DNA of 64,000 nucleotides, taken from contig NZ_AP027149.1 in NCBI RefSeq assembly GCF_027925445.1, forward strand, positions 3,980,501 through 4,044,500, given 5' to 3'. Below are positions 1 to 10,073 of this stretch, piece by piece (the stretch's first letter is position 1; each line of letters starts with the position of its first letter). The notes under the pieces were generated by a model. The model searched no databases, was not told where the DNA came from, and was given only the letters and a program-made list of their open reading frames with translations. This DNA comes from Methylocystis bryophila. Lineage in GTDB: Bacteria; Pseudomonadota; Alphaproteobacteria; Rhizobiales; Beijerinckiaceae. Both the position numbers and the translations under genes were made by a program.

Positions 1-1
1 G

Positions 2-241
2 CTGCTCGATTCGAAGGAATACAGCTACGGCTACGACGCGCAGACCGGCCAATTCGGCGATCTCATGAAGCTCGGCATCATCGACCCGACCAAGGTCGTG
101 CGCACCGCGCTTCAGGATGCGGCGTCGATCGCCGGCCTGATCGTCACCACCGAGGCGACGATCACTGAGCACCCGAAGAAGGATGCGCAGGCAATGCCCG
201 GCGGCGGCGGAATGGGCGGTATGGGCGGCATGGATTTCTAG
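2..241 (+). CDS. groL: Chaperonin GroEL, C-terminal end (partial)
   Basis: This is the last 79 residues of the 60-kDa chaperonin, which folds client proteins in the cytoplasm inside the GroEL/GroES cage. The frame is open from the window edge. It shows the conserved end of the equatorial domain (YGYDAQTGQFGDL, then DPTKVVRTALQDAASIAG) and the flexible GGM-rich tail ending GGMGGMDF. The 5' part lies outside the window, so whether groES precedes it cannot be seen. A terminator-like hairpin follows about 30 bases after the stop codon. Identification is certain; which GroEL paralogue this is cannot be told. Confidence 0.97.
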   Translation: MLDSKEYSYGYDAQTGQFGDLMKLGIIDPTKVVRTALQDAASIAGLIVTTEATITEHPKKDAQAMPGGGGMGGMGGMDF

Positions 242-270
242 TCCCCACCTCGACGCTGATGACGATAGAA

Positions 271-298
271 AGGCCGTGGGTTTCCTCAGGGCCTTTTT
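271..298 (+). terminator. Rho-independent-type terminator after groEL
   Basis: AGGCC pairs with GGCCT around a 14-base loop and is followed directly by TTTTT. It lies about 30 bases past the groEL stop codon, where a terminator is expected. The stem is short. Confidence 0.6.
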
Positions 299-516
299 CT
301 CCCGTCAGAAACGCGAAACGGGAATGCAGCAAATGTTGCGGCGGGATAAGCACTGCCAACAAGCAAAGCCCCTCTGCATTGGGTCATCTTCGACTGTTCC
401 GCCTCCGGCACAGAGAGTCCGCTCATCTTCAAAAATCGTCCGCGACAGGAAGCTTTGCATGTCCGCTTCGATTTTGTTGGTCTTTACCTAAGCAGAGCCA
501 GCACTTCCAGAAACAG

Positions 517-951
517 TCAGGTTCGCCAAGGATGCGCCGGCAGGTCGCTGACCCCAACGACACTGACGCCGGCCTGCGCGACCGCGTGATCGTTTTTGAC
601 CGTGCTGCCGCTCACGCCGATGGCTCCTATCAATACGCCGTCCTCGTCGACGATTGGAAGGCCGCCGGGAAAAGTGATTAGGCCGTCGTTAGAATGTTCG
701 ATCCCAAAAAGAGAGCCACCAGGTTGTGACAGCTCGCCGATCTGGCCCGTCGGCATGCCGAAAAATACGGCGGTCTTTGCTTTCTTGATGGCGATGTCGA
801 TGCTACCGACCCAAGCAGCGTCCATGCGATAAAAGGCCTTGAGGTTCGCGCCCGAATCGACAATCGCGATACACATTTCGGTCCCAAGTTCGACGGCACG
901 CTTGCGTGCAGCTTGGATAGCGGCTTCGGCTGCTTCGATTGTGACGTGCAT
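517..951 (-). CDS. GlcG/HbpS-like (DUF336) heme-binding family protein
   Basis: A 144-residue protein of the GlcG/HbpS family (DUF336). Members bind heme or small ligands, or are encoded with glycolate, propanediol and redox operons. The whole family fold is present: the N-terminal helix (TIEAAEAAIQAARKRA), the strand IAIVDSGANLKAFYRMD, the SIDIAIKKAKTA helix and the GGLPI...GAIGVSG glycine-rich end. The reading frame stays open to 1170 upstream, but the family begins at the ATG at 951, so I use that start. No signal peptide is seen, unlike the homologue at 51633-52130. It stands alone and converges with groEL. The exact ligand is unknown. Confidence 0.85.
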   Translation of the reverse strand: MHVTIEAAEAAIQAARKRAVELGTEMCIAIVDSGANLKAFYRMDAAWVGSIDIAIKKAKTAVFFGMPTGQIGELSQPGGSLFGIEHSNDGLITFPGGLPIVDEDGVLIGAIGVSGSTVKNDHAVAQAGVSVVGVSDLPAHPWRT

Positions 952-1132
952 GGTCGCCTCATTAAAATCGCCCGCCGCAACTGGCGAAGCAGTCAAAACA
1001 TAGTTGGACCTCGAGCTTTTGCCATTCTCAACCGCTCGATTTTCAAGGTGTCGACGTCCATTGCCCTTCCACGAGGGTTTGCAACCCTCTGGGCTTAGCA
1101 ATGGACGGGCAATCCCCGGCCACAAGAGAGCT

Positions 1133-1330
1133 TCAGAAGCGGCCAAAATCAGCGGGGAGAGTCTCAGCAACCGCGCGCCTTTGCTCGTCCGTCAATGCGT
1201 TGTCCCAAATCCACGCTGCGACCGCGACCGCCTGCGCCGAAATCTCCTGATGTCTTGGCAGCTTGTCTTCAAGAAGCTGCACGAAGGCTACTCCCATTAT
1301 GGCAGTGCCTTCGTCGAGTTCGAACAACAT
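1133..1330 (-). CDS. Small hypothetical protein (65 aa)
   Basis: A 65-residue acidic, Ala-rich protein of unknown function. I believe it is real because the ATG is preceded by AAGGAG with 7-base spacing, an excellent ribosome-binding site, and because the composition is protein-like (LTDEQRRAVAETLPADF at the C-terminus). It has no signal peptide or membrane segment. It lies upstream of and co-directional with the DUF336 gene, with a 180-base gap. No family is recognised. Confidence 0.55.
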   Translation of the reverse strand: MLFELDEGTAIMGVAFVQLLEDKLPRHQEISAQAVAVAAWIWDNALTDEQRRAVAETLPADFGRF

Positions 1331-1758
1331 GTGTCGGCTCCTTGCCTATCTGAATTTGCTTCAGGCCCGGACTCTGCCTGTTGGGCGCCGCGAGAAAAAT
1401 GCGGGCGAGACCGGGCCCCCTGCGGGATATATAAGCGCAGGATGATGGGGATTGAGTGCTGGATAAAAGGCCGCTGCGCGCCCAATATGTAAATCGGCAT
1501 GGTGCAATAACCCCAGAGGTATCTACTCGTTCAAATAAATTCAGTTGCTTGAACCGTGACCCCGTGCCGATCGGCGTAGAAACCCCGCAGCGAAAACACA
1601 TCTGGCGGATGATATCGCCGGGGCGGTTCTTTGCAGTCGCTGAACGTATGGCTACGCCCAAGACCGGGGCGATTGGATGAGCTTCGGGGCGGAACTTACC
1701 CAAAGAGAACGCGTGAGCGCCCGTCGCAACTGCCTTATAAGCCGGGGTGGAGAGAATC
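1331..1758. other. Divergent intergenic region
   Basis: About 430 bases between the small ORF on the minus strand and the TPR-ATPase gene on the plus strand. It should hold both promoters. I see no convincing coding frame, large repeat or clear operator. Confidence 0.4.
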
Positions 1759-4700
1759 ATGCTTGGCGCGGCCGTCTCACGTGATTTTGGCGGTCACGAC
1801 TTGGTGCGCCTCTCGACTTTCGGCTTTCTCGCCAGGTCCCGCTGGTTTTCCTTTCTCATTTTTTTCGAACTTGTGGTTTTCGGTCCCGTTTTGCTCAGTG
1901 CGCCAGCTCTCGCCAAGAACGACCTCTGGATGGGTTGCCGCGGTACGGACCTCGACGCGCGGATAACAAGTTGCTCGCAGCTTATTACGCGCGAAAAGCG
2001 AGAGACCAAGAGCGATCGGGTTACGGCCTATATCAATCGGGCCTCCGGCTATCGGGCCAAGGGCGATTACGATCGCGCTCTCGCCGATCTCGATAGGGCG
2101 CTTCGACTCGATCCGAAGTCGGCGCCAGCGCTCATGGAACGCGCGTCGATCTACCTTGCAAGAGGCGAGTTCGACCGCGCCATCGCGGATTACGACACGA
2201 CGCTAAAGCTCGACGAGGATGCTGCGCCCGCGCATGGCGGTCGGGCCAGAGCTTATCGCGACAAGGGAGATCTCGAGAAAGCGCTGGCCGATTTCGATCA
2301 GGCCGTGAGGCTGGATCCAAAATCAGCGTCAACACACGTCGATTGTGGCGCCATCTATCAGGCCCAAGGCGATTTCGATCGGGCCATCGCCGATTACGAT
2401 GCGGCGATCCAGATCGATCCGGGCGATGTGGACGCCTTACTCGGCCGGGCCGACGCTCATCGCGGCAAACAAGATCTCGAGGGCGCCAAACAAGACCTCG
2501 AAGCCGTGTTGAGACTCGCCCCGCAGCTTACTGCAGCCAAAGGCCCTCTCAATGAGGTCAATGGGCTCATCGCCAAGAGTGCCGCGCCGGCGACCTCAAC
2601 GACCCCGCCAGCCGTCCCCGAGCCCGCACCCGCCATACGTCCCATATTGCTTGCGCTTCTAGCGCTCGCCGCTTTGCTCGGATTATTTACGATACTATTG
2701 ATAAACTTCAGGACGAAACCGGTCGACAAATCCGGACGTTCTGGGGCCGACCAACACGCCCGCCCCCGCGACGGTTATCTCGCCGAGGTCAGTCGACTAC
2801 AGCCGAGCGACGCCTGCGCGAGGGCGGAATCCAGTCCCGAAGGCCTGTCTCAGACGGAGGCCGACGCGCGTCTCACAAAATTCGGACCCAATCTCATCGC
2901 CCGTGAGGCCAAGGCGACTGTCCTTCAAGAACTTTGGAGTCGCGCTCGGAATCCGCTGAACGCGCTCCTGATCTCCTTGGCGACGGTTTCCTACTTTTCA
3001 GGGGACGTCCGCGCCGCCGTCGTCATCGCCTCGATGGTCGTCCTTGCGATCGGAACCGCCTTCATCCAAGAACACCGATCGAACGAGGCGGCGGCCAAAC
3101 TGCGCGCCATGGTTCACACGACGGCGAGCGTCAGGCGAACCCCAAATGATACGAATGTCCCCTTCGCAGAAATTCCCATTGAGCGCCTCGTGCCGGGAGA
3201 CATCGTTAGACTTTCGGCCGGCGACATAATTCCGGCCGAACTCCGCCTGCTCGAAGCCAAGGATCTGTTCATCAACCAGTCGACGCTAACGGGCGAAGCC
3301 ATGCCCGCCGAGAAATATGCGCAGGCGACCGATCACGACTGCGAGGACCCTTTCGACCTACCGAACATCTGTTTCATGGGCGCCAACGTCGTGTCGGGTT
3401 TCGGCATGGGCCTCATCCTGCGGACCGGCCCAAAAACGTTTTTCGGACAGCTTGCCCACCAGATTGCTGGGCGGCGCGTGCCGACCGCCTTCGACCAGGG
3501 CATCAACAAGTTCACTTGGCTGATGATCCGCTTCATTCTGGTGATGGTCCCGACAGTTTTCCTCATCAATGGCCTGACAAAACATGACTGGCTGGAGGCG
3601 CTGCTCTTCGCGGTGGCGGTAGCCGTCGGACTGACGCCAGAGATGCTGCCGATGATCGTCACGGTGAACCTCGCCAAAGGCGCGATCGCCATGTCAGGCA
3701 AGAAGGTCATCGTCAAACGCCTCAACGCCATCCAAAACTTCGGAGCAATGGATGTTCTCTGCACAGATAAGACCGGGACGCTGACGCAGGATCGAATCAT
3801 TTTAAAGCGATGTCTGGACATATATGGCGAAGATTCGGATCGCGTTCTCGAATACGCCTACCTCAACAGCCACTTTCAATCCGGGCTCAAGAACCTGCTT
3901 GACGTCGCGGTTCTCGAACACCACGAATTGGCCGCCGCGATCCGACCAGACCATCATTTCAAAAAAATCGACGAAATTCCCTTCGATTTCAACCGCAGGC
4001 GAATGTCAGTCCTCGTCCAGGGCGATGATGGAAAGCATTTACTCATTTGCAAGGGCGCCGTGGAGGAGGTGTTTTCAATCTCCAAGCGTTACGAAGCGGG
4101 GACCGATTGCGGGCTCTTGGACACATCTCACTTCGACGCCGCCAAGCGCGAGACGGCGGAACTAAACGCCGATGGCTTCCGGGTGATCGCTGTCGCTTAC
4201 AAGGAGATGCCGCCGGAGCAAACAGTCTATGCCGTCGCCGACGAGAGCAATCTGACGCTTCTCGGCTATATCGCTTTTCTTGATCCCCCCAAGGAAAGCG
4301 CCGCGCAGGCTATTTCGGATCTCGCCAAGGCCGGCGTCTCCGTCAAGATCCTCACCGGTGACAATGAAACTGTCACCCGCAAAATATGCAAGGACGTCGG
4401 GCTGAAGGTCGATCGCATCGTGCTCGGATCCGAGATCGAGCATCTAAGCGACGACGCGCTTTCGGACCTTGCAACGGCCACGATCGTGTTCGCGAAATTG
4501 TCGCCGCCGCAGAAAGCCAAAGTCATCGAGGCCCTACATCGCAAAGGACATGTCGTCGGCTATCTCGGCGATGGGATAAACGACGGCCCAGCGTTGAAAG
4601 TGGCGGATGTAGGAATCTCAGTCGATACCGCCGTCGATATCGCGAAGGAATCCGCCGACATCATTCTGCTGGAAAAAAACCTGCTCGTTTTGGATGAGGG

Positions 4701-5337
4701 AGTGATTGAGGGCCGAAGAGTTTTTGCGAACATCACAAAATACATCAAGATGGGCGCCAGCTCGAACTTCGGAAACATGTTCAGCGTACTCGGCGCGAGC
4801 ATATTCCTGCCATTTCTCCCGATGGCGCCCATACAGGTTTTGAGCAACAATCTCCTTTATGATTTTTCGCAGACCACGATCCCTACCGATAACGTCGACG
4901 AAGAATATCTGGCGTCCCCGCGAAAATGGGACATCAGCAACATATTCAAATTCATGATCTTTATCGGACCAATCAGCTCCATTTTCGACTACGCCACCTA
5001 TGGCATGATGTTGTTCGTCTTCAACGCCTGGACCAGTCCGTCGCTGTTCCAAACGGGGTGGTTCGTTGAATCTCTCCTGACACAAACACTGATCATCCAC
5101 ATCATTAGAACGGCCAGAATCCCATTTTTGCAGAGCCACGCGAGCCCCGCACTCATCGCAACGACCATCATCATTTGCGCAATCGGGATCGCGCTGCCAT
5201 ACACTTGGGTGGGCTCGGTGCTGGGGTTCACGCCGCTTCCCTCGCTCTACTGGCCACTGGTCGGCGCCATGCTGCTGACCTACGCGGTCCTCACGCATTT
5301 TGTGAAGGTCTGGTTCATACGAAGTTGGGGGCTTTGA
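1759..5337 (+). CDS. TPR domain fused to MgtA-type P-type ATPase
   Basis: A 1192-residue fusion. The N-terminal part has a hydrophobic segment (about 25-50), then roughly six TPR units (about 65-255, repeating AYxxRGxxYxxxGDYDRAxADxxxAxxLDP), a Pro-rich linker and a membrane helix near 290-312. The rest is a P-type ATPase of the Mg2+-importing MgtA/MgtB (P3B) type. It has the cation_ATPase_N region, the actuator TGE at 511-513, the phosphorylation motif DKTGT with Asp670, the hinge GDGINDGP at 937, and C-terminal helices with SNNLLYDFSQ. MgtA proteins usually lack TPRs and are about 900 residues long. I use the ATG at 1759, which has GGAG six bases upstream; a GTG at 1747 is possible. Mg2+ transport is inferred from family; a role for the TPRs in partner binding is a guess. 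Confidence 0.88.
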   Translation: MLGAAVSRDFGGHDLVRLSTFGFLARSRWFSFLIFFELVVFGPVLLSAPALAKNDLWMGCRGTDLDARITSCSQLITREKRETKSDRVTAYINRASGYRAKGDYDRALADLDRALRLDPKSAPALMERASIYLARGEFDRAIADYDTTLKLDEDAAPAHGGRARAYRDKGDLEKALADFDQAVRLDPKSASTHVDCGAIYQAQGDFDRAIADYDAAIQIDPGDVDALLGRADAHRGKQDLEGAKQDLEAVLRLAPQLTAAKGPLNEVNGLIAKSAAPATSTTPPAVPEPAPAIRPILLALLALAALLGLFTILLINFRTKPVDKSGRSGADQHARPRDGYLAEVSRLQPSDACARAESSPEGLSQTEADARLTKFGPNLIAREAKATVLQELWSRARNPLNALLISLATVSYFSGDVRAAVVIASMVVLAIGTAFIQEHRSNEAAAKLRAMVHTTASVRRTPNDTNVPFAEIPIERLVPGDIVRLSAGDIIPAELRLLEAKDLFINQSTLTGEAMPAEKYAQATDHDCEDPFDLPNICFMGANVVSGFGMGLILRTGPKTFFGQLAHQIAGRRVPTAFDQGINKFTWLMIRFILVMVPTVFLINGLTKHDWLEALLFAVAVAVGLTPEMLPMIVTVNLAKGAIAMSGKKVIVKRLNAIQNFGAMDVLCTDKTGTLTQDRIILKRCLDIYGEDSDRVLEYAYLNSHFQSGLKNLLDVAVLEHHELAAAIRPDHHFKKIDEIPFDFNRRRMSVLVQGDDGKHLLICKGAVEEVFSISKRYEAGTDCGLLDTSHFDAAKRETAELNADGFRVIAVAYKEMPPEQTVYAVADESNLTLLGYIAFLDPPKESAAQAISDLAKAGVSVKILTGDNETVTRKICKDVGLKVDRIVLGSEIEHLSDDALSDLATATIVFAKLSPPQKAKVIEALHRKGHVVGYLGDGINDGPALKVADVGISVDTAVDIAKESADIILLEKNLLVLDEGVIEGRRVFANITKYIKMGASSNFGNMFSVLGASIFLPFLPMAPIQVLSNNLLYDFSQTTIPTDNVDEEYLASPRKWDISNIFKFMIFIGPISSIFDYATYGMMLFVFNAWTSPSLFQTGWFVESLLTQTLIIHIIRTARIPFLQSHASPALIATTIIICAIGIALPYTWVGSVLGFTPLPSLYWPLVGAMLLTYAVLTHFVKVWFIRSWGL

Positions 5338-5683
5338 GGCCGCCTGCGCGTGAGCCGGAGATGCAGATTTCCATTAGAGTCGGCTGCGCCTCGCTCACCC
5401 TCCTCCCCTCTGTGGCCGGTTTCCTCACCACCCGTATCGCAGCGGATGGCGATGCTGCGGCCCTCGGAAAGATCTGATCATGACGCGGTTTGAGTAGATT
5501 CCGAGTCTATTTTGATAGGATCCCGTTCACTTATTTTCTTGTACGGACACGCCGCCAGGATTCTCACGCTCACGCACATCAAAAGATGTGTATTGTCACT
5601 GAGAATATCTACGGCATGAAGTCACAAATTCCGAAGCCCGCCATGCGTGCGAAAAGCGACCTCGCGGCGATGGAGACACGACG
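5338..5683. other. Intergenic region before the glycosyltransferase
   Basis: About 345 bases. An open frame at 5490-5687 has no ribosome-binding site or family features and I do not call it a gene. The region probably holds the promoter of the GT4-debranching pair. Confidence 0.35.
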
Positions 5684-6787
5684 ATGAGGATTGCCCAGAT
5701 AGCGCCGCTCATAGAAAGCGTACCTCCCCGCTTTTATGGCGGCACGGAGCGGATTGTGTCGTATCTTACCGAAGATCTGGTTCGGATGGGACACAAGGTC
5801 ACCCTATTCGCAAGTGGAGATTCTCTGACCGCCGCCAATCTCGTTCCTTGCGTACCTGTCGCGCTGCGTCTCGACAAGCAAGTCCACGACACGATTCCAT
5901 ACTATATGCTCATGCTCGATCATGTGCGGCGGCAGGCCCACAATTTTGATATCCTGCATTTTCACGTGGATTTTCTCCCCTTCCCCCTCTTCCGTTCGAT
6001 GGCGAGACGCACGGTGACCACCTTGCATGGACGGCAGGATCTTCCCGATTTGCCTCCATTCTACAGCGCCTTCGACGACATGCCGTTGGTGTCGATTTCA
6101 GACGCGCAACGACTGCCGCTTCCAAAAGTAAACTTCGCCGCGACGATTCATCATGGGCTGCCGCTGGACTTGCACCGCCCAACCCTGAATCCGCGAGGCG
6201 GCTATGTGGCCTTCCTCGGGCGCATCTCGCCGGAAAAAGGTCCCGAGCGCGCAATTCACATTGCCCGATCCATGGGAATCCCGATCAAGATTGCGGCGAA
6301 GGTCGATAAGGTCGACGAAGCATATTTCCGCGAATGCGTTGCGCCCTTGCTTAATGAGCCAGGCGTCGAATTCATTGGCGAGATCAATGAGCGGCAAAAA
6401 ACTAAATTTCTCGGCGAGGCGCTCGCCCTTCTGTTTCCGATCGACTGGCCTGAACCTTTCGGGCTTGCCATGATCGAGGCGATGGCTTGCGGCACGCCGG
6501 TGCTGGCGTTTAGACGCGGCTCGGTGCCTGAAATTATCGACGAAGGAGTCACGGGCGCGATCGTTGATGGGATGGAGCAGGCGGCCAGCGCTTTGCCCGG
6601 GGTGTTCGGCCTCAACCGCCGCGCTGTTCACCAGCGTTTCGTGGAACGCTTTTCAGCGGCTTCGATGGCGCAGAACTATCTGAACCTCTATCGTTCGATG
6701 TCGATGCCGGCTCCTGCGGTCCTCAGCGGTCGTGAAGGCGGCGTGGCCCCCACTAGAAGCGTCAATTCGCCGGGAGCCGTGCATTGA
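5684..6787 (+). CDS. GT4-family glycosyltransferase
   Basis: A 367-residue GT-B fold glycosyltransferase of family GT4, which transfers a sugar from a nucleotide donor. Visible features are the N-terminal GGTERIVSYL acceptor-side motif, the inter-domain FLGRISPEKGPERAI stretch, and the donor-binding E-x7-E motif EPFGLAMIE followed by AMACGTPVLAF. It has no membrane segments and is probably cytoplasmic. The stop overlaps the probable start of the glycogen-debranching-like gene by four bases, so the two are probably co-translated. This suggests a role in storage or capsular glucan metabolism. Donor and acceptor are unknown. Confidence 0.9.
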   Translation: MRIAQIAPLIESVPPRFYGGTERIVSYLTEDLVRMGHKVTLFASGDSLTAANLVPCVPVALRLDKQVHDTIPYYMLMLDHVRRQAHNFDILHFHVDFLPFPLFRSMARRTVTTLHGRQDLPDLPPFYSAFDDMPLVSISDAQRLPLPKVNFAATIHHGLPLDLHRPTLNPRGGYVAFLGRISPEKGPERAIHIARSMGIPIKIAAKVDKVDEAYFRECVAPLLNEPGVEFIGEINERQKTKFLGEALALLFPIDWPEPFGLAMIEAMACGTPVLAFRRGSVPEIIDEGVTGAIVDGMEQAASALPGVFGLNRRAVHQRFVERFSAASMAQNYLNLYRSMSMPAPAVLSGREGGVAPTRSVNSPGAVH

Positions 6788-8973
6788 GAGTGCTCGCGGC
6801 ATCCTCGACGATCAAGTCCGTGGATCGGGTCCCGGAAACCGACTTTTACATTCCCGCCACTGGGCCGATGCGACTAAGGCGCAATTTGAAGCATGATGAC
6901 ACTTTTGCCGTAGTTGACAGTCATGGCGACATCGGCGCCAGCGCCGGCGGGACTGATGGAATTTTTCACCTCGATACGCGATATCTTTCGCGCTTTGAAT
7001 TCCTGCTCGACGACACGGAGTTGCTTCTCCTTGGTTCAAATGTGCGTGACGACAATTCGGTCCTCACCGTGGATTTGACGAATCCAGATATTTACGTCGA
7101 TGAGCAGCTTGTTCTGCAAAGGGATGTCCTCCACATCTCGCGCACGGTATTTTTGTGGCGCGACGCCGCCTATCAGCGCTTCCACATTCACAATCACGGT
7201 GGCGAGAAAGTCTCGTTTCGACTGTCGTTCACCTTCAGCAACGATTTCGCCGACATTTTCGAAGTGCGCGGTATTCGACGCGAGCGGCGCGGTCTGGCCA
7301 CGGCCCGCGTCACGGATCGAAATAACGTTGTGCTGAGCTACAACGGGCTCGACGATAAATCGCGCAGCAGCGAGCTCACATTTGATCCTCCCCCCACTGA
7401 GCTCACCTCCAGCGCCGCATCCTATACGATCAACATGGAGCCCCAGGGACGGTATTCGCTCTTCGTGGCCGTAACCTGCGATGGGTCAGGTGGAACGCGT
7501 GCTGCTTCTTTCTTCAGGGGGCTGATTTCGGCGGCTCGCGCATCGAAGGACGTGAGCGCAAATACGGCCACTGTGGAAACCTCTAACGACCTGTTCAATC
7601 GGACCTTATGCCGGTCGATGGCCGATTTGCGAATGCTGATAACAGAAACTGAGCAGGGGCCTTATCCTTATGCCGGTATACCGTGGTATTCAACGACCTT
7701 TGGCCGTGACGGAATCATCACCGCAATTCAGATGCTGTGGTGTGATCCCGGTATTGCTCGTGGCGTGCTGAAGCGGCTCGCGGCCTATCAGGCGAAGAGC
7801 TTCGACCCGATCAGCGACGCGGAGCCGGGGAAAATCCTGCACGAAATGCGGTCGGGCGAAATGGCCATGCTCCGCGAGGTGCCGTTTGGATTGTATTATG
7901 GAAGTGTCGATTCGACACCGCTTTTTGTCGTGCTCGCCGGGCTCTATTTCGAGCGCACGGGTGACAGGGCTACGATCTTGGAATTATGGCCGCAAATTGA
8001 AGCTGCTCTGGCGTGGATGGATGGACCGGGCGACGTCGATTGCGACGGGTTTATTGAATATCATCGTCAAACCGATCAGGGGCTCGCCAATCAGGGTTGG
8101 AAGGACTCCCATGACGCCGTCTTCCATGCCGACGGGGAATTGGCAAAGGGGCCCATCGCGCTCGCCGAAGTGCAGGGCTATGTATTCATGGCCAAGCGCC
8201 TTGCCGCGCGCGCAGCGCGTCGGCTAGGAAGTGAGGCGCTCGCGGATCGTCTCGATACACAAGCGACAGAGCTTGCCGTGCGATTCGAGGCGGCTTTCTG
8301 GTGCCCGGAAATCGGCGCCTACGCATTTGCCCTCGACGGAGAGAAGAGACAATGCAAAGTCCGCACTTCGAACGCCGGCCAGGTTCTTTTTACGGGCGTC
8401 GCCTCACGCGAGCACGCTTTCGCGGTCGCCGACACGCTCATGCGACCGGAACTCTTTTCCGGGTGGGGAATTCGCACGGTGTCGCGGGAAGAGCGGCGCT
8501 ACAATCCCATGTCCTATCACAACGGTTCGGTCTGGCCGCATGACAACGCCCTGATCGCGCTGGGCTTCGCACGCTACGGCCTCAAGCGCCCGATCAACAG
8601 GGTTTTCAAGGGCTTGTTTGAAGCGGCGACATATATGGACATTAGCCGCCTGCCCGAACTGTTTTGCGGCTTCCGGCGCCGGCGTGGGCGCGGTCCGACG
8701 CTCTATCCTGTCGCTTGCGCGCCGCAAGCTTGGGCCGCGGCCACACCCTTCGCTCTGCTTCAGGCGTCGCTTGGGCTCAGCTTCAATCCCAAGCAAAATG
8801 AAATTCGGCTGATCAATCCGCACCTCCCCTCGTTTCTCGACGAAGTGATCATACGTGAGCTTCGTCTCGGAAACTCAAGCCTCAACCTCGCCATCGTTCG
8901 TCACGGCGAGCAGGTTTCCATGCGGGTGCTGCGACGAGAAGGACAGCTCCGGGTCAGCGCCATTCACACATAG
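6784..8973 (+). CDS. Amylo-alpha-1,6-glucosidase (glycogen debranching) family protein
   Basis: A 729-residue protein with the two-part layout of bacterial glycogen-debranching-like enzymes. The N-terminal beta-rich domain (about 25-230) starts RRNLKHDDTFAVVDSHGDI. The C-terminal (alpha/alpha)6 glucosidase domain (about 260-715) has PWYSTTFGRDGIITAIQ, GLANQGWKDSHDA and the SYHNGSVWPHDNALIA signature. It should cleave alpha-1,6 branches in glucans in the cytoplasm. The only start overlapping the upstream stop is TTG at 6784; GTG at 6790 or an ATG near 6868 are alternatives. It is coupled to the GT4 gene and followed by a transglutaminase-like gene, a combination seen in several Hyphomicrobiales stress or osmolyte loci (from memory). 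Confidence 0.88.
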   Translation: MRVLAASSTIKSVDRVPETDFYIPATGPMRLRRNLKHDDTFAVVDSHGDIGASAGGTDGIFHLDTRYLSRFEFLLDDTELLLLGSNVRDDNSVLTVDLTNPDIYVDEQLVLQRDVLHISRTVFLWRDAAYQRFHIHNHGGEKVSFRLSFTFSNDFADIFEVRGIRRERRGLATARVTDRNNVVLSYNGLDDKSRSSELTFDPPPTELTSSAASYTINMEPQGRYSLFVAVTCDGSGGTRAASFFRGLISAARASKDVSANTATVETSNDLFNRTLCRSMADLRMLITETEQGPYPYAGIPWYSTTFGRDGIITAIQMLWCDPGIARGVLKRLAAYQAKSFDPISDAEPGKILHEMRSGEMAMLREVPFGLYYGSVDSTPLFVVLAGLYFERTGDRATILELWPQIEAALAWMDGPGDVDCDGFIEYHRQTDQGLANQGWKDSHDAVFHADGELAKGPIALAEVQGYVFMAKRLAARAARRLGSEALADRLDTQATELAVRFEAAFWCPEIGAYAFALDGEKRQCKVRTSNAGQVLFTGVASREHAFAVADTLMRPELFSGWGIRTVSREERRYNPMSYHNGSVWPHDNALIALGFARYGLKRPINRVFKGLFEAATYMDISRLPELFCGFRRRRGRGPTLYPVACAPQAWAAATPFALLQASLGLSFNPKQNEIRLINPHLPSFLDEVIIRELRLGNSSLNLAIVRHGEQVSMRVLRREGQLRVSAIHT

Positions 8974-9194
8974 GGCACTCCATCCGTTCAAAATGTTGCG
9001 CTCATTTGGGGGAATCAACAGCTACGGCGTCGCAGTCAGCGTGATCGCCTACGGACCGTCAGAACCGAGATGGAGCACCCCGTTAGAGCTAACCGCGGCC
9101 CGCTTCGAAGTGGACGACGTTGAATGGATCACGATAATATCTCGCGGCCTCATTGAGCGTAACGCGTTTTGCAGCGGCCCGCCATGGAGTAGCT

Positions 9195-10073
9195 TTGATT
9201 AGCCTCAGCATTCACCACAGAACAGTCTACCGCTACGGTTGTCCAGTCAGCTTCGGACCGCACCGCTTGATGCTTCGGCCGCGCGAAAGCCGAGATCTTC
9301 GGCTGATTTCCAGTCATGTCACGGTGGCTCCCGCTGCAGTCGTGACTTGGGCGCAGGATGTTTTCGGCAACGCCGTTGCTACGTCCGTCTTTCAAACCAC
9401 GGCCGATACTCTCGCGATCGACAGCGTCGCGGAGCTCGAGCTCGAAGCCACCGCTTGGCCGGTCTTCGACATCGCCGCCGAAGCCATTTTCTTTCCGTTC
9501 CGCTACACGGACGATGAGTGGACCGACCTCGGCGCCCTAACGATCCCACAATACGCGGACCCTGAGGGACGGTTGCGAGACTGGGCGAGAGCCTTTGTGG
9601 CCGGACATCCGACGGACACCCTCGCTCTGCTCAAAGATCTCAGCGCTGGCGTCTCGGCATGGATCAGCTATCAGAGTCGGGACGACGAAGGTGTTCAGTC
9701 GCCAACCGAAACTCTGCGACGAGGCTGGGGATCCTGCAGGGATTTTGCCGTCCTTTTCGTCGAAGCGGCGCGTAGCCTCGGATTTGGGGCGCGGATCGTC
9801 TCCGGTTATCTCTTTAACCCCGATCTGAAGATGCTCGGGTCGACGGACGAGGGATCCACCCATGCATGGGCGGAGGTTTACGTGCCCGGCGCAGGGTGGA
9901 TCACTTTCGATCCAACCAACCGCGGCGTTGGCGGCTCCAATCTGATCCCCGTCGCCGTCGCACGCAGCATCTGGCAGGCAATGCCGGTAAGAGGGAGCTT
10001 CTCGGGAGCGCCTGAGGCATTCTTGGGAATGTCAGTGCAGGTTTTCGTGACGTCACAGAAAGGCGCGGCTTAA
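9195..10073 (+). CDS. Transglutaminase-like cysteine peptidase/amidase family protein
   Basis: A 292-residue protein with the bacterial transglutaminase N-terminal domain (IHHRTVYRYGCPVSFGPHRLMLRPRE) and a transglutaminase-like core. The catalytic triad is readable: Cys181 in RRGWGSCRDFA, His223 in STHAWAEVYVPG and Asp239 in FDPTN. Such proteins hydrolyse or transfer amide bonds; substrates are mostly unknown. I take the TTG at 9195 because GGAG lies five bases before it; a TTG at 9153 would add 14 residues. It has no signal peptide. It lies about 220 bases after the debranching-like gene on the same strand. Confidence 0.88.
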   Translation: MISLSIHHRTVYRYGCPVSFGPHRLMLRPRESRDLRLISSHVTVAPAAVVTWAQDVFGNAVATSVFQTTADTLAIDSVAELELEATAWPVFDIAAEAIFFPFRYTDDEWTDLGALTIPQYADPEGRLRDWARAFVAGHPTDTLALLKDLSAGVSAWISYQSRDDEGVQSPTETLRRGWGSCRDFAVLFVEAARSLGFGARIVSGYLFNPDLKMLGSTDEGSTHAWAEVYVPGAGWITFDPTNRGVGGSNLIPVAVARSIWQAMPVRGSFSGAPEAFLGMSVQVFVTSQKGAA

